From NCBI GenBank assembly GCA_009918675.1, contig RGDM01000002.1, forward strand, positions 1 through 64,000: DNA of 64,000 bases, in the 5' to 3' direction. Position 1 is the stretch's first letter. Every line of letters begins with the position of its first letter. Positions 10,012 through 18,403 of the stretch are shown piece after piece. Made by a program: the position numbers and the translations under genes. Origin of the DNA: a bacterium (lineage in GTDB: Bacteria; Bdellovibrionota_B; Oligoflexia; Silvanigrellales; Silvanigrellaceae). The notes beneath the pieces were generated by a model that ran no database searches, was not told where the DNA came from, and worked only from the letters and a program-made list of their open reading frames with translations.

Positions 10012-13000
10012 TCAAGGCGCTGTTGCCTCTGCACCGCCGAGATTAACTCGGACAAGCGAGTTCGCTGAGGCACCTTTGAAGAGTGAGAATACCCCGCCTG
10101 CGTAGATAACATCCAACGGATTTGAATTGACCGTTTCACTCGCACGCAGCAGTGAATAGATCCCAAAAGTATTTGTTGCGCTTGACAATGCACCGAGCGA
10201 AGTTTGTGTTGAAACGAAACCGTTCGACAACGTATCATTTTCATCCAACATCACGAGCGGACCGCTGCTGGTGCCATCAACGGCTGAGAAGGAACCTGCA
10301 ACCCAAGTCCGCGTGCTGGAGCCATTTTGTCCGCTGTACGTTTCGCTCACAATTGCACGAACAGAATCGTTGATATTGAAAGTCTTGGTCACTGCTGCGC
10401 TCGCCGCATTGAGACGCACAAGCCGCGCAGCATTTTGGCCTGCCGAAGCGGTGAATGCGCCACCCACATAAAGGGCGGAGTTATTCAAAGATAGCGAGAA
10501 TAGCGGCGCGTTAAAAAGAGTACCCGCATTAAATGCTGAATCAGGTGCTCCTGTTGAATCGAGCTTAACAATCCGCTGGTAGAAATCTCCAGAGTATTGG
10601 TCGAATTCTCCCGCGGCGTAGACAACATCCTGCCCACCTGAAGAACTCACAACCAACGCGTTCACTGTCGGAGAGCCCGCTCCGGCCACCGAGGCAAAAC
10701 CATTACCAACTTCGAAATCTGAATCGAGGCTTCCTGGCAACTTTTCAGGGGAGCCTGCGACCGCTGTTAATCTCAATCTAACCAACCGCGGCGCACTGTT
10801 TCCAGCATAGCTAGTAAATGAGCCAGCGACGTAGAGGCCAGAGGCTCCTTTACTCAATGCTTTTACCGTTCCATCTGCGAAACCGGTGGATACATCAAAA
10901 CTCGTATCCTCGGAACCATTGGCATTGAGCTTCACAATTCTGTTTTTGGGTGCGCCTTTGAATTGAGTGAATTGCCCCCCGACAAAGAGGTCTGTACCGT
11001 CTGCAAGAAATGCTTCGACATCGCCATTGAATCCTGAGCCAATACCGCTCGCAAAGGTTTGATCGAATGCTCCAGTAGCAGCGAAGCGCGCGAGTCGGTT
11101 TGCCGATGTTCCATCAAACGCGGAAAACTCTCCGGCGACAAGAATTTTGCTTCCCGATGCATAAGCGGCGAGGGCAAGAACGGGAGCATTGAAACCCACG
11201 CTCGTATTGAACGTCTTTAAAGATCCATTCGTCGCATTTAATGCCAGAAGTTGTGCACGTGACGCAGCACTCGCGCTGGTGAACTGACCACCCACAATGA
11301 CTTGGCTATTGACACTATCAAACAACAGCGCATTCACCGGCTTGTCGAGAGTAGGAATGGAGAAACCCGTGTCGCGATCACCGCCGTTGGAAACGCCTGG
11401 CAAATTCACCTTCACAAGATACCTCGCAGACACTCCGCGATAGCTAAAGAAGCTTCCGCCCACAAAAAGGCTGCCACCTCCCGAGACGATACTCGAAACG
11501 TTTCCGCCGGCAAATCCACTTGAGACATCGAATGAATTGTTATCAAGAGAACCATCGTCTTTAATGAAAGCAATTCGTTTTGCTGCAACACCTCGGTAAG
11601 AAGAGAAGCTACCACCTGCAACCACTCCACCACTGACAACCGAGAGCGCAGACACAGCACTATTCACACCAGAATTTGCGCCAACAAATTGAGCATCACC
11701 AGCAAAATTAATTCTCACTAGATTCGCACGTCCAGCCGCAGTTGCGTCGGAACCATAGGAACTAAATGAACCACCCACCCAGAGAGAGGGCGGACTCGTT
11801 GATGTCGTCACTGCAAGTGCATTCACGGATCCCAACGCATTGGTTCCACTAAAATCATACGATGTCTGCAGAACGCCATTGCCATTTAGACGCACCAGTC
11901 CTTTGGCACTTGACGTTCCATAATTTCGGAACGAGCCGCCGATGAAAACACTTCCGTCGGCGGCAAGTGCAATTGCATTCACACTGCCGTCGAAGCCTTT
12001 ATTCGGGAACCAGCGGACAATTTCACCGGCACAGGACAAACGAATAATCCGCTTCGCCTCGTAACCGCGATACTCTGTGAAATCTCCACCCAACCAGAAG
12101 GAATCGGAACCCGAATCGTATGCAACGGCCTTCACTCTGCCATTGAACCCTTCCGTAAAATTGCAAGACGTGTCCCTTGAGCCATCGTTTGCGTTAACGG
12201 CCGCCCATCCCTGCGCGGCATAGGGATCCACAGCAGAGAAAGATCCACCGAGCAGAACATTCCCGGAACTATCTTTTGCAATCGCTTTCACTGAGCCATT
12301 GGTCGAGAATTTTCTTGGAATGACATCGAGAGTTTGATTAAGTACTGTCGTCACGCCCAGAGTGTTTGTGCCGCTTGCAAGGATATTCGTTTGGCATGCT
12401 TCGCTTGGACCCGCTGGACTCGCACCGCCAACCTTCCCGCTGATTGTTCCAATATTTGTGTTATCGCCCGAGCCATCATCCCAGCTTGCGCCGCATGAAC
12501 TCGCTCCTGAAATTGAAATTGCTTTGCTCTGTGCAAAGCCATCGCTAAAGCGCACATCACAAAGCACTTTTGAATAAGTGCTCCCCAACGGAAGCGTGAG
12601 CCGTTTTGGACAATGAAGCTCGGGTTTGCGCCAAAACGCAATTGGAACGGAGAGTTCCGTTTTGGAAGTGAGGGAACCGAGTGCGGTGGTTGAGGTTCCT
12701 TTCAATCCCAAATTCACATTTCCTGCAGCATTGCTTGCTGGAACAAGTGTCACTCCGCAGGTCAAAACACTTCCAACATAACCTTTGTTAGAAAGGCTAA
12801 TGCCGGCGTCTGGAAGAACATCCGCATTGTCATTTGCCGAGATCTTCAGGCCGACTGCAGAGCCTGTACTCTTGGTGCAGGTTGTGGTTTTCGTTGCGTC
12901 CGTGATCTTGATATCGAATTGTAGACCATTCTGACCAGCAATCTCTGTATCCGCGTGCAACTTCATTCCCGGAGACAACGGATTCGCCAAAACAAGCTTG

Positions 13001-16000
13001 GGCGCAGAAACGACCTCAAATGTGAGAGTCTTAAAGACTGTGAAGGTTTTACTTGACCTGGAATTGATTCCGAAAACGGTAAACACGTACTTATTCTGCA
13101 TATTGATATCAAACACTTTGCCAGCAGCAACTCGCAATTGCGTCTCCAATCGCGTTCCACCCGACGGCTGAGCTGTTGCAGTTGGCGAAGTGACGGTGAA
13201 GGCTTCGTAATCCTTTGTGCCGGTTTGTGGATTGTTTTCAGCCAAAATACCCCAGGTCATCGTCTCATTGCCATCTTGATCAAGTGAACTTAAATTTCCG
13301 AGCAACTCATTACCAAGATTTTCATCCTGAACAAAAAACACTGCATCAAAATTGATTTCACCGGGCTGATCATTCTCATCCTGAATGAGTATTGTGAACT
13401 TCTGCACTAATGCGTTTGCGCCGCCAGGGTTCTGGCTCTTAATGGTTAGCTCATATGAATTCTTAACTTCGTAGTCGAAGCTCTTGATTGCATAAACGAT
13501 GTCACCAATGACTTTAAAATAATTTCCGGAGGGTTGGCTTGCGAGCGAATATTCTCTTGCCCCTGTGACTCCCGGAATCAGAGTACTTAATTGGCCAACA
13601 ACTTTGCGCTGACCATCGATATCCGCAGCGGCTTCATTCTCCTTCACTGGAAGTGCGGTAAGTACAACGGCAGAGAGCGAAAGAGTGAACGTGTTACTTA
13701 CGGATAGTCCTCCAATGTCAGTCGATGTTATTTTTATTGAATAACTCAAATCAGCTGGATTCGATGAAAGAAGAACTCGCTTTGGACGCAGAGTTCGTCC
13801 GACAATTTCAAACGGGAAATTTACGGAATCATTCGCATTGTATGCAAAATTATTTATAGAATCGATCACGTAAGAGAAGCGACCCGCTTGATCATTAAAA
13901 TCAGCTGTGTCTGGATCATCGGTTGTCAACACGATTTGCACTTCAGCAAGTTCTGCCGGAACTGCAGGATCACGCTTTTCCTGAATTGTTAATTTTGAAA
14001 GCTGTATATTCAGCGGAGCATCATTCACGTTCAAAACGTTAATGGTAAATGCCTTGGTGAATTGATTCCCACCCAGGTCTGTTGAAGTCACCATGATTTG
14101 GTAACTCGGCGTGGTTTCATAATCGATTGGCTTTGTTGATACAATTTTATTTCCGGCAATAGCCAAATCAGTCGTTCCACTCAATGTGTAAGTAAACACA
14201 TCACCAGCATCAATGTCTGTGGTGCTTAGAGTTCCAACCTCAGTGCCCATCAACTGGTTTTCAGTAACCGCGTTATTTGACAAGATGATATCCGTAGGAG
14301 TTTCGTAGACATTACCTACTGTCACTGTAATTGTCTTGTCGAAAAATCCCCCTTGCGGATCAGTCGCTCGTACGATCAATGTATAAACTTGCCCATGCAA
14401 AGTTCCATCTTGTTTCTTCTGCTCGTAATCGAGCGGTTGTTTCGACTTCAAACTGCGTCCAGATATGGAGAAGTAGCTTGAATCTTGCTCAGCACCTTGT
14501 GCACCAATAGTGACGAACGAATAACTATAATTCGCTTGGCATGTGGCAGCCAAAGTGCAATCTTGGTCGTCGGCGCTCAAAAGTGCAATTTGATTCGCCG
14601 CATTGTTGTTTTCCTGAATTGAAATGCTTGAAGGGGTTGTCTTGATATCGGTGATAGGGTCATTTCGATCTGTGACATTGATAGTGATCTTTTTGCAATA
14701 AGATCCAGCTGCCGAGTCTGATGCAATAATGTAAAAGTCGTAACTCGGTTTGCTTTCAAAATCAAAGGCCGCCTTCTGCATCAAGTCAGCTGTTTTGTTT
14801 GCTTGTTGAAGATTTGCAATGCCGAAATATGCACTCGATGACAACGCACATGGCTCATCAGACAACGCACTCACAACAGCCGTTTCACCGGGGTCATCAT
14901 CGACAATCGTCACAGTCGCAATTTTGCGCGGATACGTTTGTACAGGATCGCCACTCACAAATTCGTTGTATGAAGTTGCATCAACGGGAGTCACAATGAT
15001 GTCAGACGGAACCGAGTTGGCGGCAACCAGCGCCGCAGAATCTCGCGCTGCACTTGACATCAAACCATTGGCCGCAACCGCACGCACCTTACACGAGAGT
15101 CGATCTCCAGTTCCAAGATTATTTAACTTGAGGCGTCCAGGCTTACTTGCATCCGCAGCAAGCAAGGTTGGATTTCCTCCGGCCGCAGGTTGAAAATACC
15201 ATTCGAAGTAAGATGTCAGAGTTGCACTTTCGAGCGTCGACTCGCAAATCACCTCACGCCCACGCGCAAATGACTCGCCCGAGACGGTTCTAAGTGTCAC
15301 TGCTGAAGGAGTCGCGGGCCGCGCAACAACAACAACAAATGTTTCTGTGCAGAAACTTGCAACTGCTTTCTGGCAAGCACGAAATGAGTAGCGATCAAGA
15401 CTTCCAAATGTGTTTGCTGGCACAAACACGGGCGGATTTTTTGTGAGATCCACAGATCCCTGCGTTGGTTTTTCAGCCAACGTGAAATTCCAGTCCAACG
15501 AACCGTCTGGGAGAGCTCCTGTCTTTGAGTCCAATTTCGGTACGGTTTCTGGAATTGTCACGAGCACAGGTGGAGTCTCGCCAGCCGCAACAGCTGTGGA
15601 TGCAATTTTGACGTCTCCACTCCACGTTCGCAATGCATTTGCGAAAGATGTTTTGTCTATCAGACCTGAGTCCTTTTGGGTTTGCAGGGCAGTTGCCAAT
15701 GAGAGTCCATTAGTCACGGCGGAGATAGTAAACTCGCTTTGTTCAAAGCTGGTGTTTTTCGCAGGATCCAGCTTGCTTTCTAAATTTACAGCTTGAAACA
15801 GAAACGGCTGTGCGACCAGAAATGTTTCGATTTTAGTTTTGACTAATTTCAATTCAAGTTCTTTGCCTTTCGCAAGGGTCTCTGGTTGTATTTCTGCAAA
15901 GGTGCCGTCAACCAAGGGCACGCCACTTCTCTCAACAATCGCAGCAAGGGTAAACAGACTCCGCGCAAGGTTGTTGTTCACAGAACCCAAGTCACCCGCA

Positions 16001-16443
16001 AGCTGCAGTGATGCCTGGAATGTACTTCTGCCGATATCTTGCAAAAAGCGCAGGGTTGAAAGGTCGAACAACTGAATCGTTCGACGCAACGCCGTAATCG
16101 CAGCTGTCACAGTAGGAGCTTCGACGCGCGATGATTTCAAATCAACGATGATTTCGAGTCCGGTTTTAATTAAATCGACCTGCTCTTTGGGGTCTTTCTT
16201 CTTCGCGGCTCCCTCGAGAACAAACAGGTCGACTGCTTTTTGCCCATTTTCGTCAAGACCACGAGTGACTGATCCATAGAGGATTTCGATAGTCGCATTG
16301 ACAGTGCTCAGCGACGAAAGAATTTGTTGAACGGGTTTTGGTTTTTCTTCGCCTGTTCCGTTAAGCTCTCGTTTAGGAAACAGAGAACAAGATACGCAGG
16401 CCAACGCAATGAACGTGACCAGCATCATTCGCAGTCGGGACAC
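10012..16443 (-). CDS. Giant surface lipoprotein with cadherin-like and delta-60 propeller repeats
   Basis: About 2143 residues. The signal region is SRLRMMLVTFIALACVSC, with a likely lipidated Cys; the GTG at 16443 is preferred because it supplies a basic N-terminus, but ATG at 16428 is possible. Order of parts: a helical N-terminal region (~residues 40-300); Ig-like segments (~300-480); six cadherin-type units (~480-1120) marked by IxENxxxG, TDxDxGD, DYE and NxNDAP motifs; further beta segments (~1130-1370); then 14 units of ~55 residues, each with xGGxF or xAGxF plus RLVRLN (~1378-2140). The last block matches the delta-60 repeat family and would fit two seven-bladed propellers. Cadherin and propeller units suggest Ca-dependent adhesion at the cell surface. 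The gene stands alone on this strand. Confidence 0.85.
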   Translation of the reverse strand: MSRLRMMLVTFIALACVSCSLFPKRELNGTGEEKPKPVQQILSSLSTVNATIEILYGSVTRGLDENGQKAVDLFVLEGAAKKKDPKEQVDLIKTGLEIIVDLKSSRVEAPTVTAAITALRRTIQLFDLSTLRFLQDIGRSTFQASLQLAGDLGSVNNNLARSLFTLAAIVERSGVPLVDGTFAEIQPETLAKGKELELKLVKTKIETFLVAQPFLFQAVNLESKLDPAKNTSFEQSEFTISAVTNGLSLATALQTQKDSGLIDKTSFANALRTWSGDVKIASTAVAAGETPPVLVTIPETVPKLDSKTGALPDGSLDWNFTLAEKPTQGSVDLTKNPPVFVPANTFGSLDRYSFRACQKAVASFCTETFVVVVARPATPSAVTLRTVSGESFARGREVICESTLESATLTSYFEWYFQPAAGGNPTLLAADASKPGRLKLNNLGTGDRLSCKVRAVAANGLMSSAARDSAALVAANSVPSDIIVTPVDATSYNEFVSGDPVQTYPRKIATVTIVDDDPGETAVVSALSDEPCALSSSAYFGIANLQQANKTADLMQKAAFDFESKPSYDFYIIASDSAAGSYCKKITINVTDRNDPITDIKTTPSSISIQENNNAANQIALLSADDQDCTLAATCQANYSYSFVTIGAQGAEQDSSYFSISGRSLKSKQPLDYEQKKQDGTLHGQVYTLIVRATDPQGGFFDKTITVTVGNVYETPTDIILSNNAVTENQLMGTEVGTLSTTDIDAGDVFTYTLSGTTDLAIAGNKIVSTKPIDYETTPSYQIMVTSTDLGGNQFTKAFTINVLNVNDAPLNIQLSKLTIQEKRDPAVPAELAEVQIVLTTDDPDTADFNDQAGRFSYVIDSINNFAYNANDSVNFPFEIVGRTLRPKRVLLSSNPADLSYSIKITSTDIGGLSVSNTFTLSLSAVVLTALPVKENEAAADIDGQRKVVGQLSTLIPGVTGAREYSLASQPSGNYFKVIGDIVYAIKSFDYEVKNSYELTIKSQNPGGANALVQKFTILIQDENDQPGEINFDAVFFVQDENLGNELLGNLSSLDQDGNETMTWGILAENNPQTGTKDYEAFTVTSPTATAQPSGGTRLETQLRVAAGKVFDINMQNKYVFTVFGINSRSSKTFTVFKTLTFEVVSAPKLVLANPLSPGMKLHADTEIAGQNGLQFDIKITDATKTTTCTKSTGSAVGLKISANDNADVLPDAGISLSNKGYVGSVLTCGVTLVPASNAAGNVNLGLKGTSTTALGSLTSKTELSVPIAFWRKPELHCPKRLTLPLGSTYSKVLCDVRFSDGFAQSKAISISGASSCGASWDDGSGDNTNIGTISGKVGGASPAGPSEACQTNILASGTNTLGVTTVLNQTLDVIPRKFSTNGSVKAIAKDSSGNVLLGGSFSAVDPYAAQGWAAVNANDGSRDTSCNFTEGFNGRVKAVAYDSGSDSFWLGGDFTEYRGYEAKRIIRLSCAGEIVRWFPNKGFDGSVNAIALAADGSVFIGGSFRNYGTSSAKGLVRLNGNGVLQTSYDFSGTNALGSVNALAVTTSTSPPSLWVGGSFSSYGSDATAAGRANLVRINFAGDAQFVGANSGVNSAVSALSVVSGGVVAGGSFSSYRGVAAKRIAFIKDDGSLDNNSFDVSSGFAGGNVSSIVSGGGSLFVGGSFFSYRGVSARYLVKVNLPGVSNGGDRDTGFSIPTLDKPVNALLFDSVNSQVIVGGQFTSASAASRAQLLALNATNGSLKTFNTSVGFNAPVLALAAYASGSKILVAGEFSAFDGTSANRLARFAATGAFDQTFASGIGSGFNGDVEAFLADGTDLFVGGQFTQFKGAPKNRIVKLNANGSEDTSFDVSTGFADGTVKALSKGASGLYVAGSFTSYAGNSAPRLVRLRLTAVAGSPEKLPGSLDSDFEVGNGFASVAGAGSPTVNALVVSSSGGQDVVYAAGEFDQYSGDFYQRIVKLDSTGAPDSAFNAGTLFNAPLFSLSLNNSALYVGGAFTASAGQNAARLVRLNAASAAVTKTFNINDSVRAIVSETYSGQNGSSTRTWVAGSFSAVDGTSSGPLVMLDENDTLSNGFVSTQTSLGALSSATNTFGIYSLLRASETVNSNPLDVIYAGGVFSLFKGASANSLVRVNLGGAEATAP

Positions 16444-16567
16444 ACAGGCCCAATTTTCAGCCGCTCCGACAATCCATCGTCGCGATTGGACAGGCTGCAA
16501 AGCATCCACCTCCGTATTTGGAATATCGGCGGAAAATGCGCAAACTTATGGCCCGCGTCAGAAAGCG

Positions 16568-18214
16568 TTGATTTTTTTCCCCTGCGTCGTCCGGACCTTG
16601 CAGGTCGTTCTTTGTCTTTTTGTTGGATTTTTCCAAACAGCTCGTGCGGATGAAACTCGGGCAATTGACCTAAGAATCGAAATTGAGCCGAGTCTTTATT
16701 CGAGCGAACTGTGTCAAAAACTTGTCGCTCTGCACGCCGAACGGAACCTCGCCCCATGGGGGATGGTGTTTACCCGCCCGTCTCACCTTTGTTCTTACCC
16801 CGGCGATATCTCAAGAGCGTATTCCATGGCGATGTGGCGTCTTTTGGTTCGTGAGACTTCAGAATTACTGCGTTTTTCGATCTGCCGGCCACTCAAACTG
16901 AAGCGCGGAGTTCAGGAAAAATGTTCATGGGAAGTGGCCGTCGAAAAGCCTCTATCGTGGCGGCAAAAACTTGTGAACGACAACTTTCTTTTCTTGGTGA
17001 CTGCAGCCCTTCACGAGCAAATTCCCCTGCGCGATTTTAATGCGCGAGGCGAAAATCTTTCACGTCCAGAGCCTCGTCTCAGGTCAACTCGAATTGAGAA
17101 TCCTCCCGCCATGTCGCGTGGATTGCTGCAGTTGGATAGAGCGTCTGGACAAATGTTCTTGATGCCGCAAGCGGCTCCTGCATCGCCGCGCGCGATCGGC
17201 GACAAGGCGGTCTGGTGGATTCAAACCGAAGCACCACAGGCGAGGCTCGAAGCTATCGAAGGCCTGATGAAAGAAGAAGGTTATCCGCTCGTCAAACTGA
17301 AGCCGACGAGTCGAAGGCCTACCGACATGAGCCCGCAAGCCGCCACCCGCAAGGCTTTGCGAAGGCGTGAGCTCGATTTGCCACCACTCGCAGCTCCACT
17401 GGCGAATTCGCCTGAAACCCTGACAAGCCGCACAATCGAGGGTGACAAAAGCGACCTATCCTCAGGCGAAGCAGAACTCGAGTGGGAAAAGCTGATTGAT
17501 TTGATTTGGAACGGCCGCTGGGCAATGCGCTTCTCCGTGGGCGGATTGCCTATTTCGGAAGAACTTCAATCACGGGTGCCCGCAACACTTTCTATCTCGT
17601 TTGAAGCCAATCACCCCATCTGGAATGCGTTCTCTGTTGGGGGCTTTTTGCGATGGAGCAACGATCGAGACGTCTCGGAGCTGCGAATCAACACTTTTGG
17701 CAACGGAAACATTCAGCTCGCGAACGGTCGACGGAGCGTCGCAATTGCTGCCTTATCAGGCCATGCTGATGTAACAACGAATTGGTTCAATTCCCGATTG
17801 GGTGTGGCAGGGGGATTTTCCTCGATATCTTCGGATTGGTCTTATGACCGCGCAAAAACGACCCTCGACGTTTGGACGCCCAAGGGGCAGGGACGGGTCC
17901 TCGAACCTTGGATGGAAATTCTTCCCATTCGCTCTGCAGAAAATGGTTTTGTTGCTCGAATGGCCCCACATTTTGCTTCTTATTCAGATGCAAAAATCTC
18001 CTCATTGACCACAGAACTTGGCTGGCAATGGAAGAACCCATGGACAAAAGCCCAATTGGGAAGCGTTGGCTTCGATGGAATTCATACACTGCTTGGGTAT
18101 CGGGCAGGAAAATTGGAAAAGACCTCGGAAAATAGCAGCAATCAAACAAGCCCGACCATATTGCTTAATGCAATTTGGCTAAATTTGATCGTGATGATGA
18201 ACGAAGCAGATTAA
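16568..18214 (+). CDS. Exported protein with probable C-terminal beta-barrel
   Basis: About 548 residues from a TTG start at 16568, chosen because it opens directly into a signal peptide (FFPCVVRTLQVVLCLFVGF, cleavage near QTARA-DE). The reading frame is open upstream to 16409, but that part overlaps the divergent giant gene. Residues ~30-170 are a compact domain containing Cys (LRIEIEPSLYSSELCQKLV, FSICRPLKL). A proline-rich linker follows (~200-320). The last ~220 residues alternate polar and hydrophobic residues with aromatic girdles (WAMRFSVGGLP, GVAGGFSSISSDWSY, GWQWKNPW), as in outer-membrane barrels. It does not end in a classical terminal Phe. No family is recognised. Divergent placement suggests a link with the giant lipoprotein. 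Confidence 0.7.
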   Translation: MIFFPCVVRTLQVVLCLFVGFFQTARADETRAIDLRIEIEPSLYSSELCQKLVALHAERNLAPWGMVFTRPSHLCSYPGDISRAYSMAMWRLLVRETSELLRFSICRPLKLKRGVQEKCSWEVAVEKPLSWRQKLVNDNFLFLVTAALHEQIPLRDFNARGENLSRPEPRLRSTRIENPPAMSRGLLQLDRASGQMFLMPQAAPASPRAIGDKAVWWIQTEAPQARLEAIEGLMKEEGYPLVKLKPTSRRPTDMSPQAATRKALRRRELDLPPLAAPLANSPETLTSRTIEGDKSDLSSGEAELEWEKLIDLIWNGRWAMRFSVGGLPISEELQSRVPATLSISFEANHPIWNAFSVGGFLRWSNDRDVSELRINTFGNGNIQLANGRRSVAIAALSGHADVTTNWFNSRLGVAGGFSSISSDWSYDRAKTTLDVWTPKGQGRVLEPWMEILPIRSAENGFVARMAPHFASYSDAKISSLTTELGWQWKNPWTKAQLGSVGFDGIHTLLGYRAGKLEKTSENSSNQTSPTILLNAIWLNLIVMMNEAD

Positions 18215-18215
18215 G

Positions 18216-18238
18216 AAAAAAAGGCGAGTCGAAACGCC
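18216..18238 (-). terminator. Terminator after tRNA-Met
   Basis: Read on the minus strand, GGCG (18238-18235) pairs with CGCC (18226-18223) around an 8-base loop and is followed by seven T residues. It lies directly downstream of the tRNA. The short stem makes it moderate in strength. Confidence 0.65.
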
Positions 18239-18240
18239 GG

Positions 18241-18317
18241 TGGTGACAGGAGGCGGAATTGAACCGCCGACCTGAGGATTATGAGACCTCCGCTCTAACC
18301 AACTGAGCTACCCTGCC
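18241..18317 (-). tRNA. tRNA with CAT anticodon (elongator Met or Ile2)
   Basis: 77 bases with a complete cloverleaf. The acceptor GGCAGGG pairs with TCCTGTC using wobbles; the D arm is GCTC...GAGC; the anticodon loop is CTCATAA with CAT in the middle; the T arm GGCGG-TTCAATT-CCGCC is perfect; CCA is encoded. Initiator features (mismatched first pair, three G-C pairs in the anticodon stem) are absent, so it is not fMet. Whether the wobble C is modified to lysidine, making it tRNA-Ile2, cannot be read from the gene with certainty. Confidence 0.95.
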
Positions 18318-18331
18318 ACACAGCGGAGTCG

Positions 18332-18361
18332 GGAATAACGCGATGCTGAGGGTTTCGTCAA
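18332..18361 (-). promoter_or_regulatory. Candidate promoter for tRNA-Met
   Basis: On the minus strand, TTGACG (18361-18356), an 18-base spacer and TATTCC (18337-18332) lie 14 bases before the tRNA 5' end. This is the right geometry for a short precursor. It lies between the end of topB and the tRNA. Confidence 0.5.
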
Positions 18362-18403
18362 GCGCAACGCGCGAAGCAGCCCTAAACACTTAAGCGACGG
18401 GAA

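Noticed and set aside
18241..18317. Initiator tRNA-fMet
   Set aside because: The first acceptor pair is G-C and the anticodon stem lacks the three consecutive G-C pairs of fMet.
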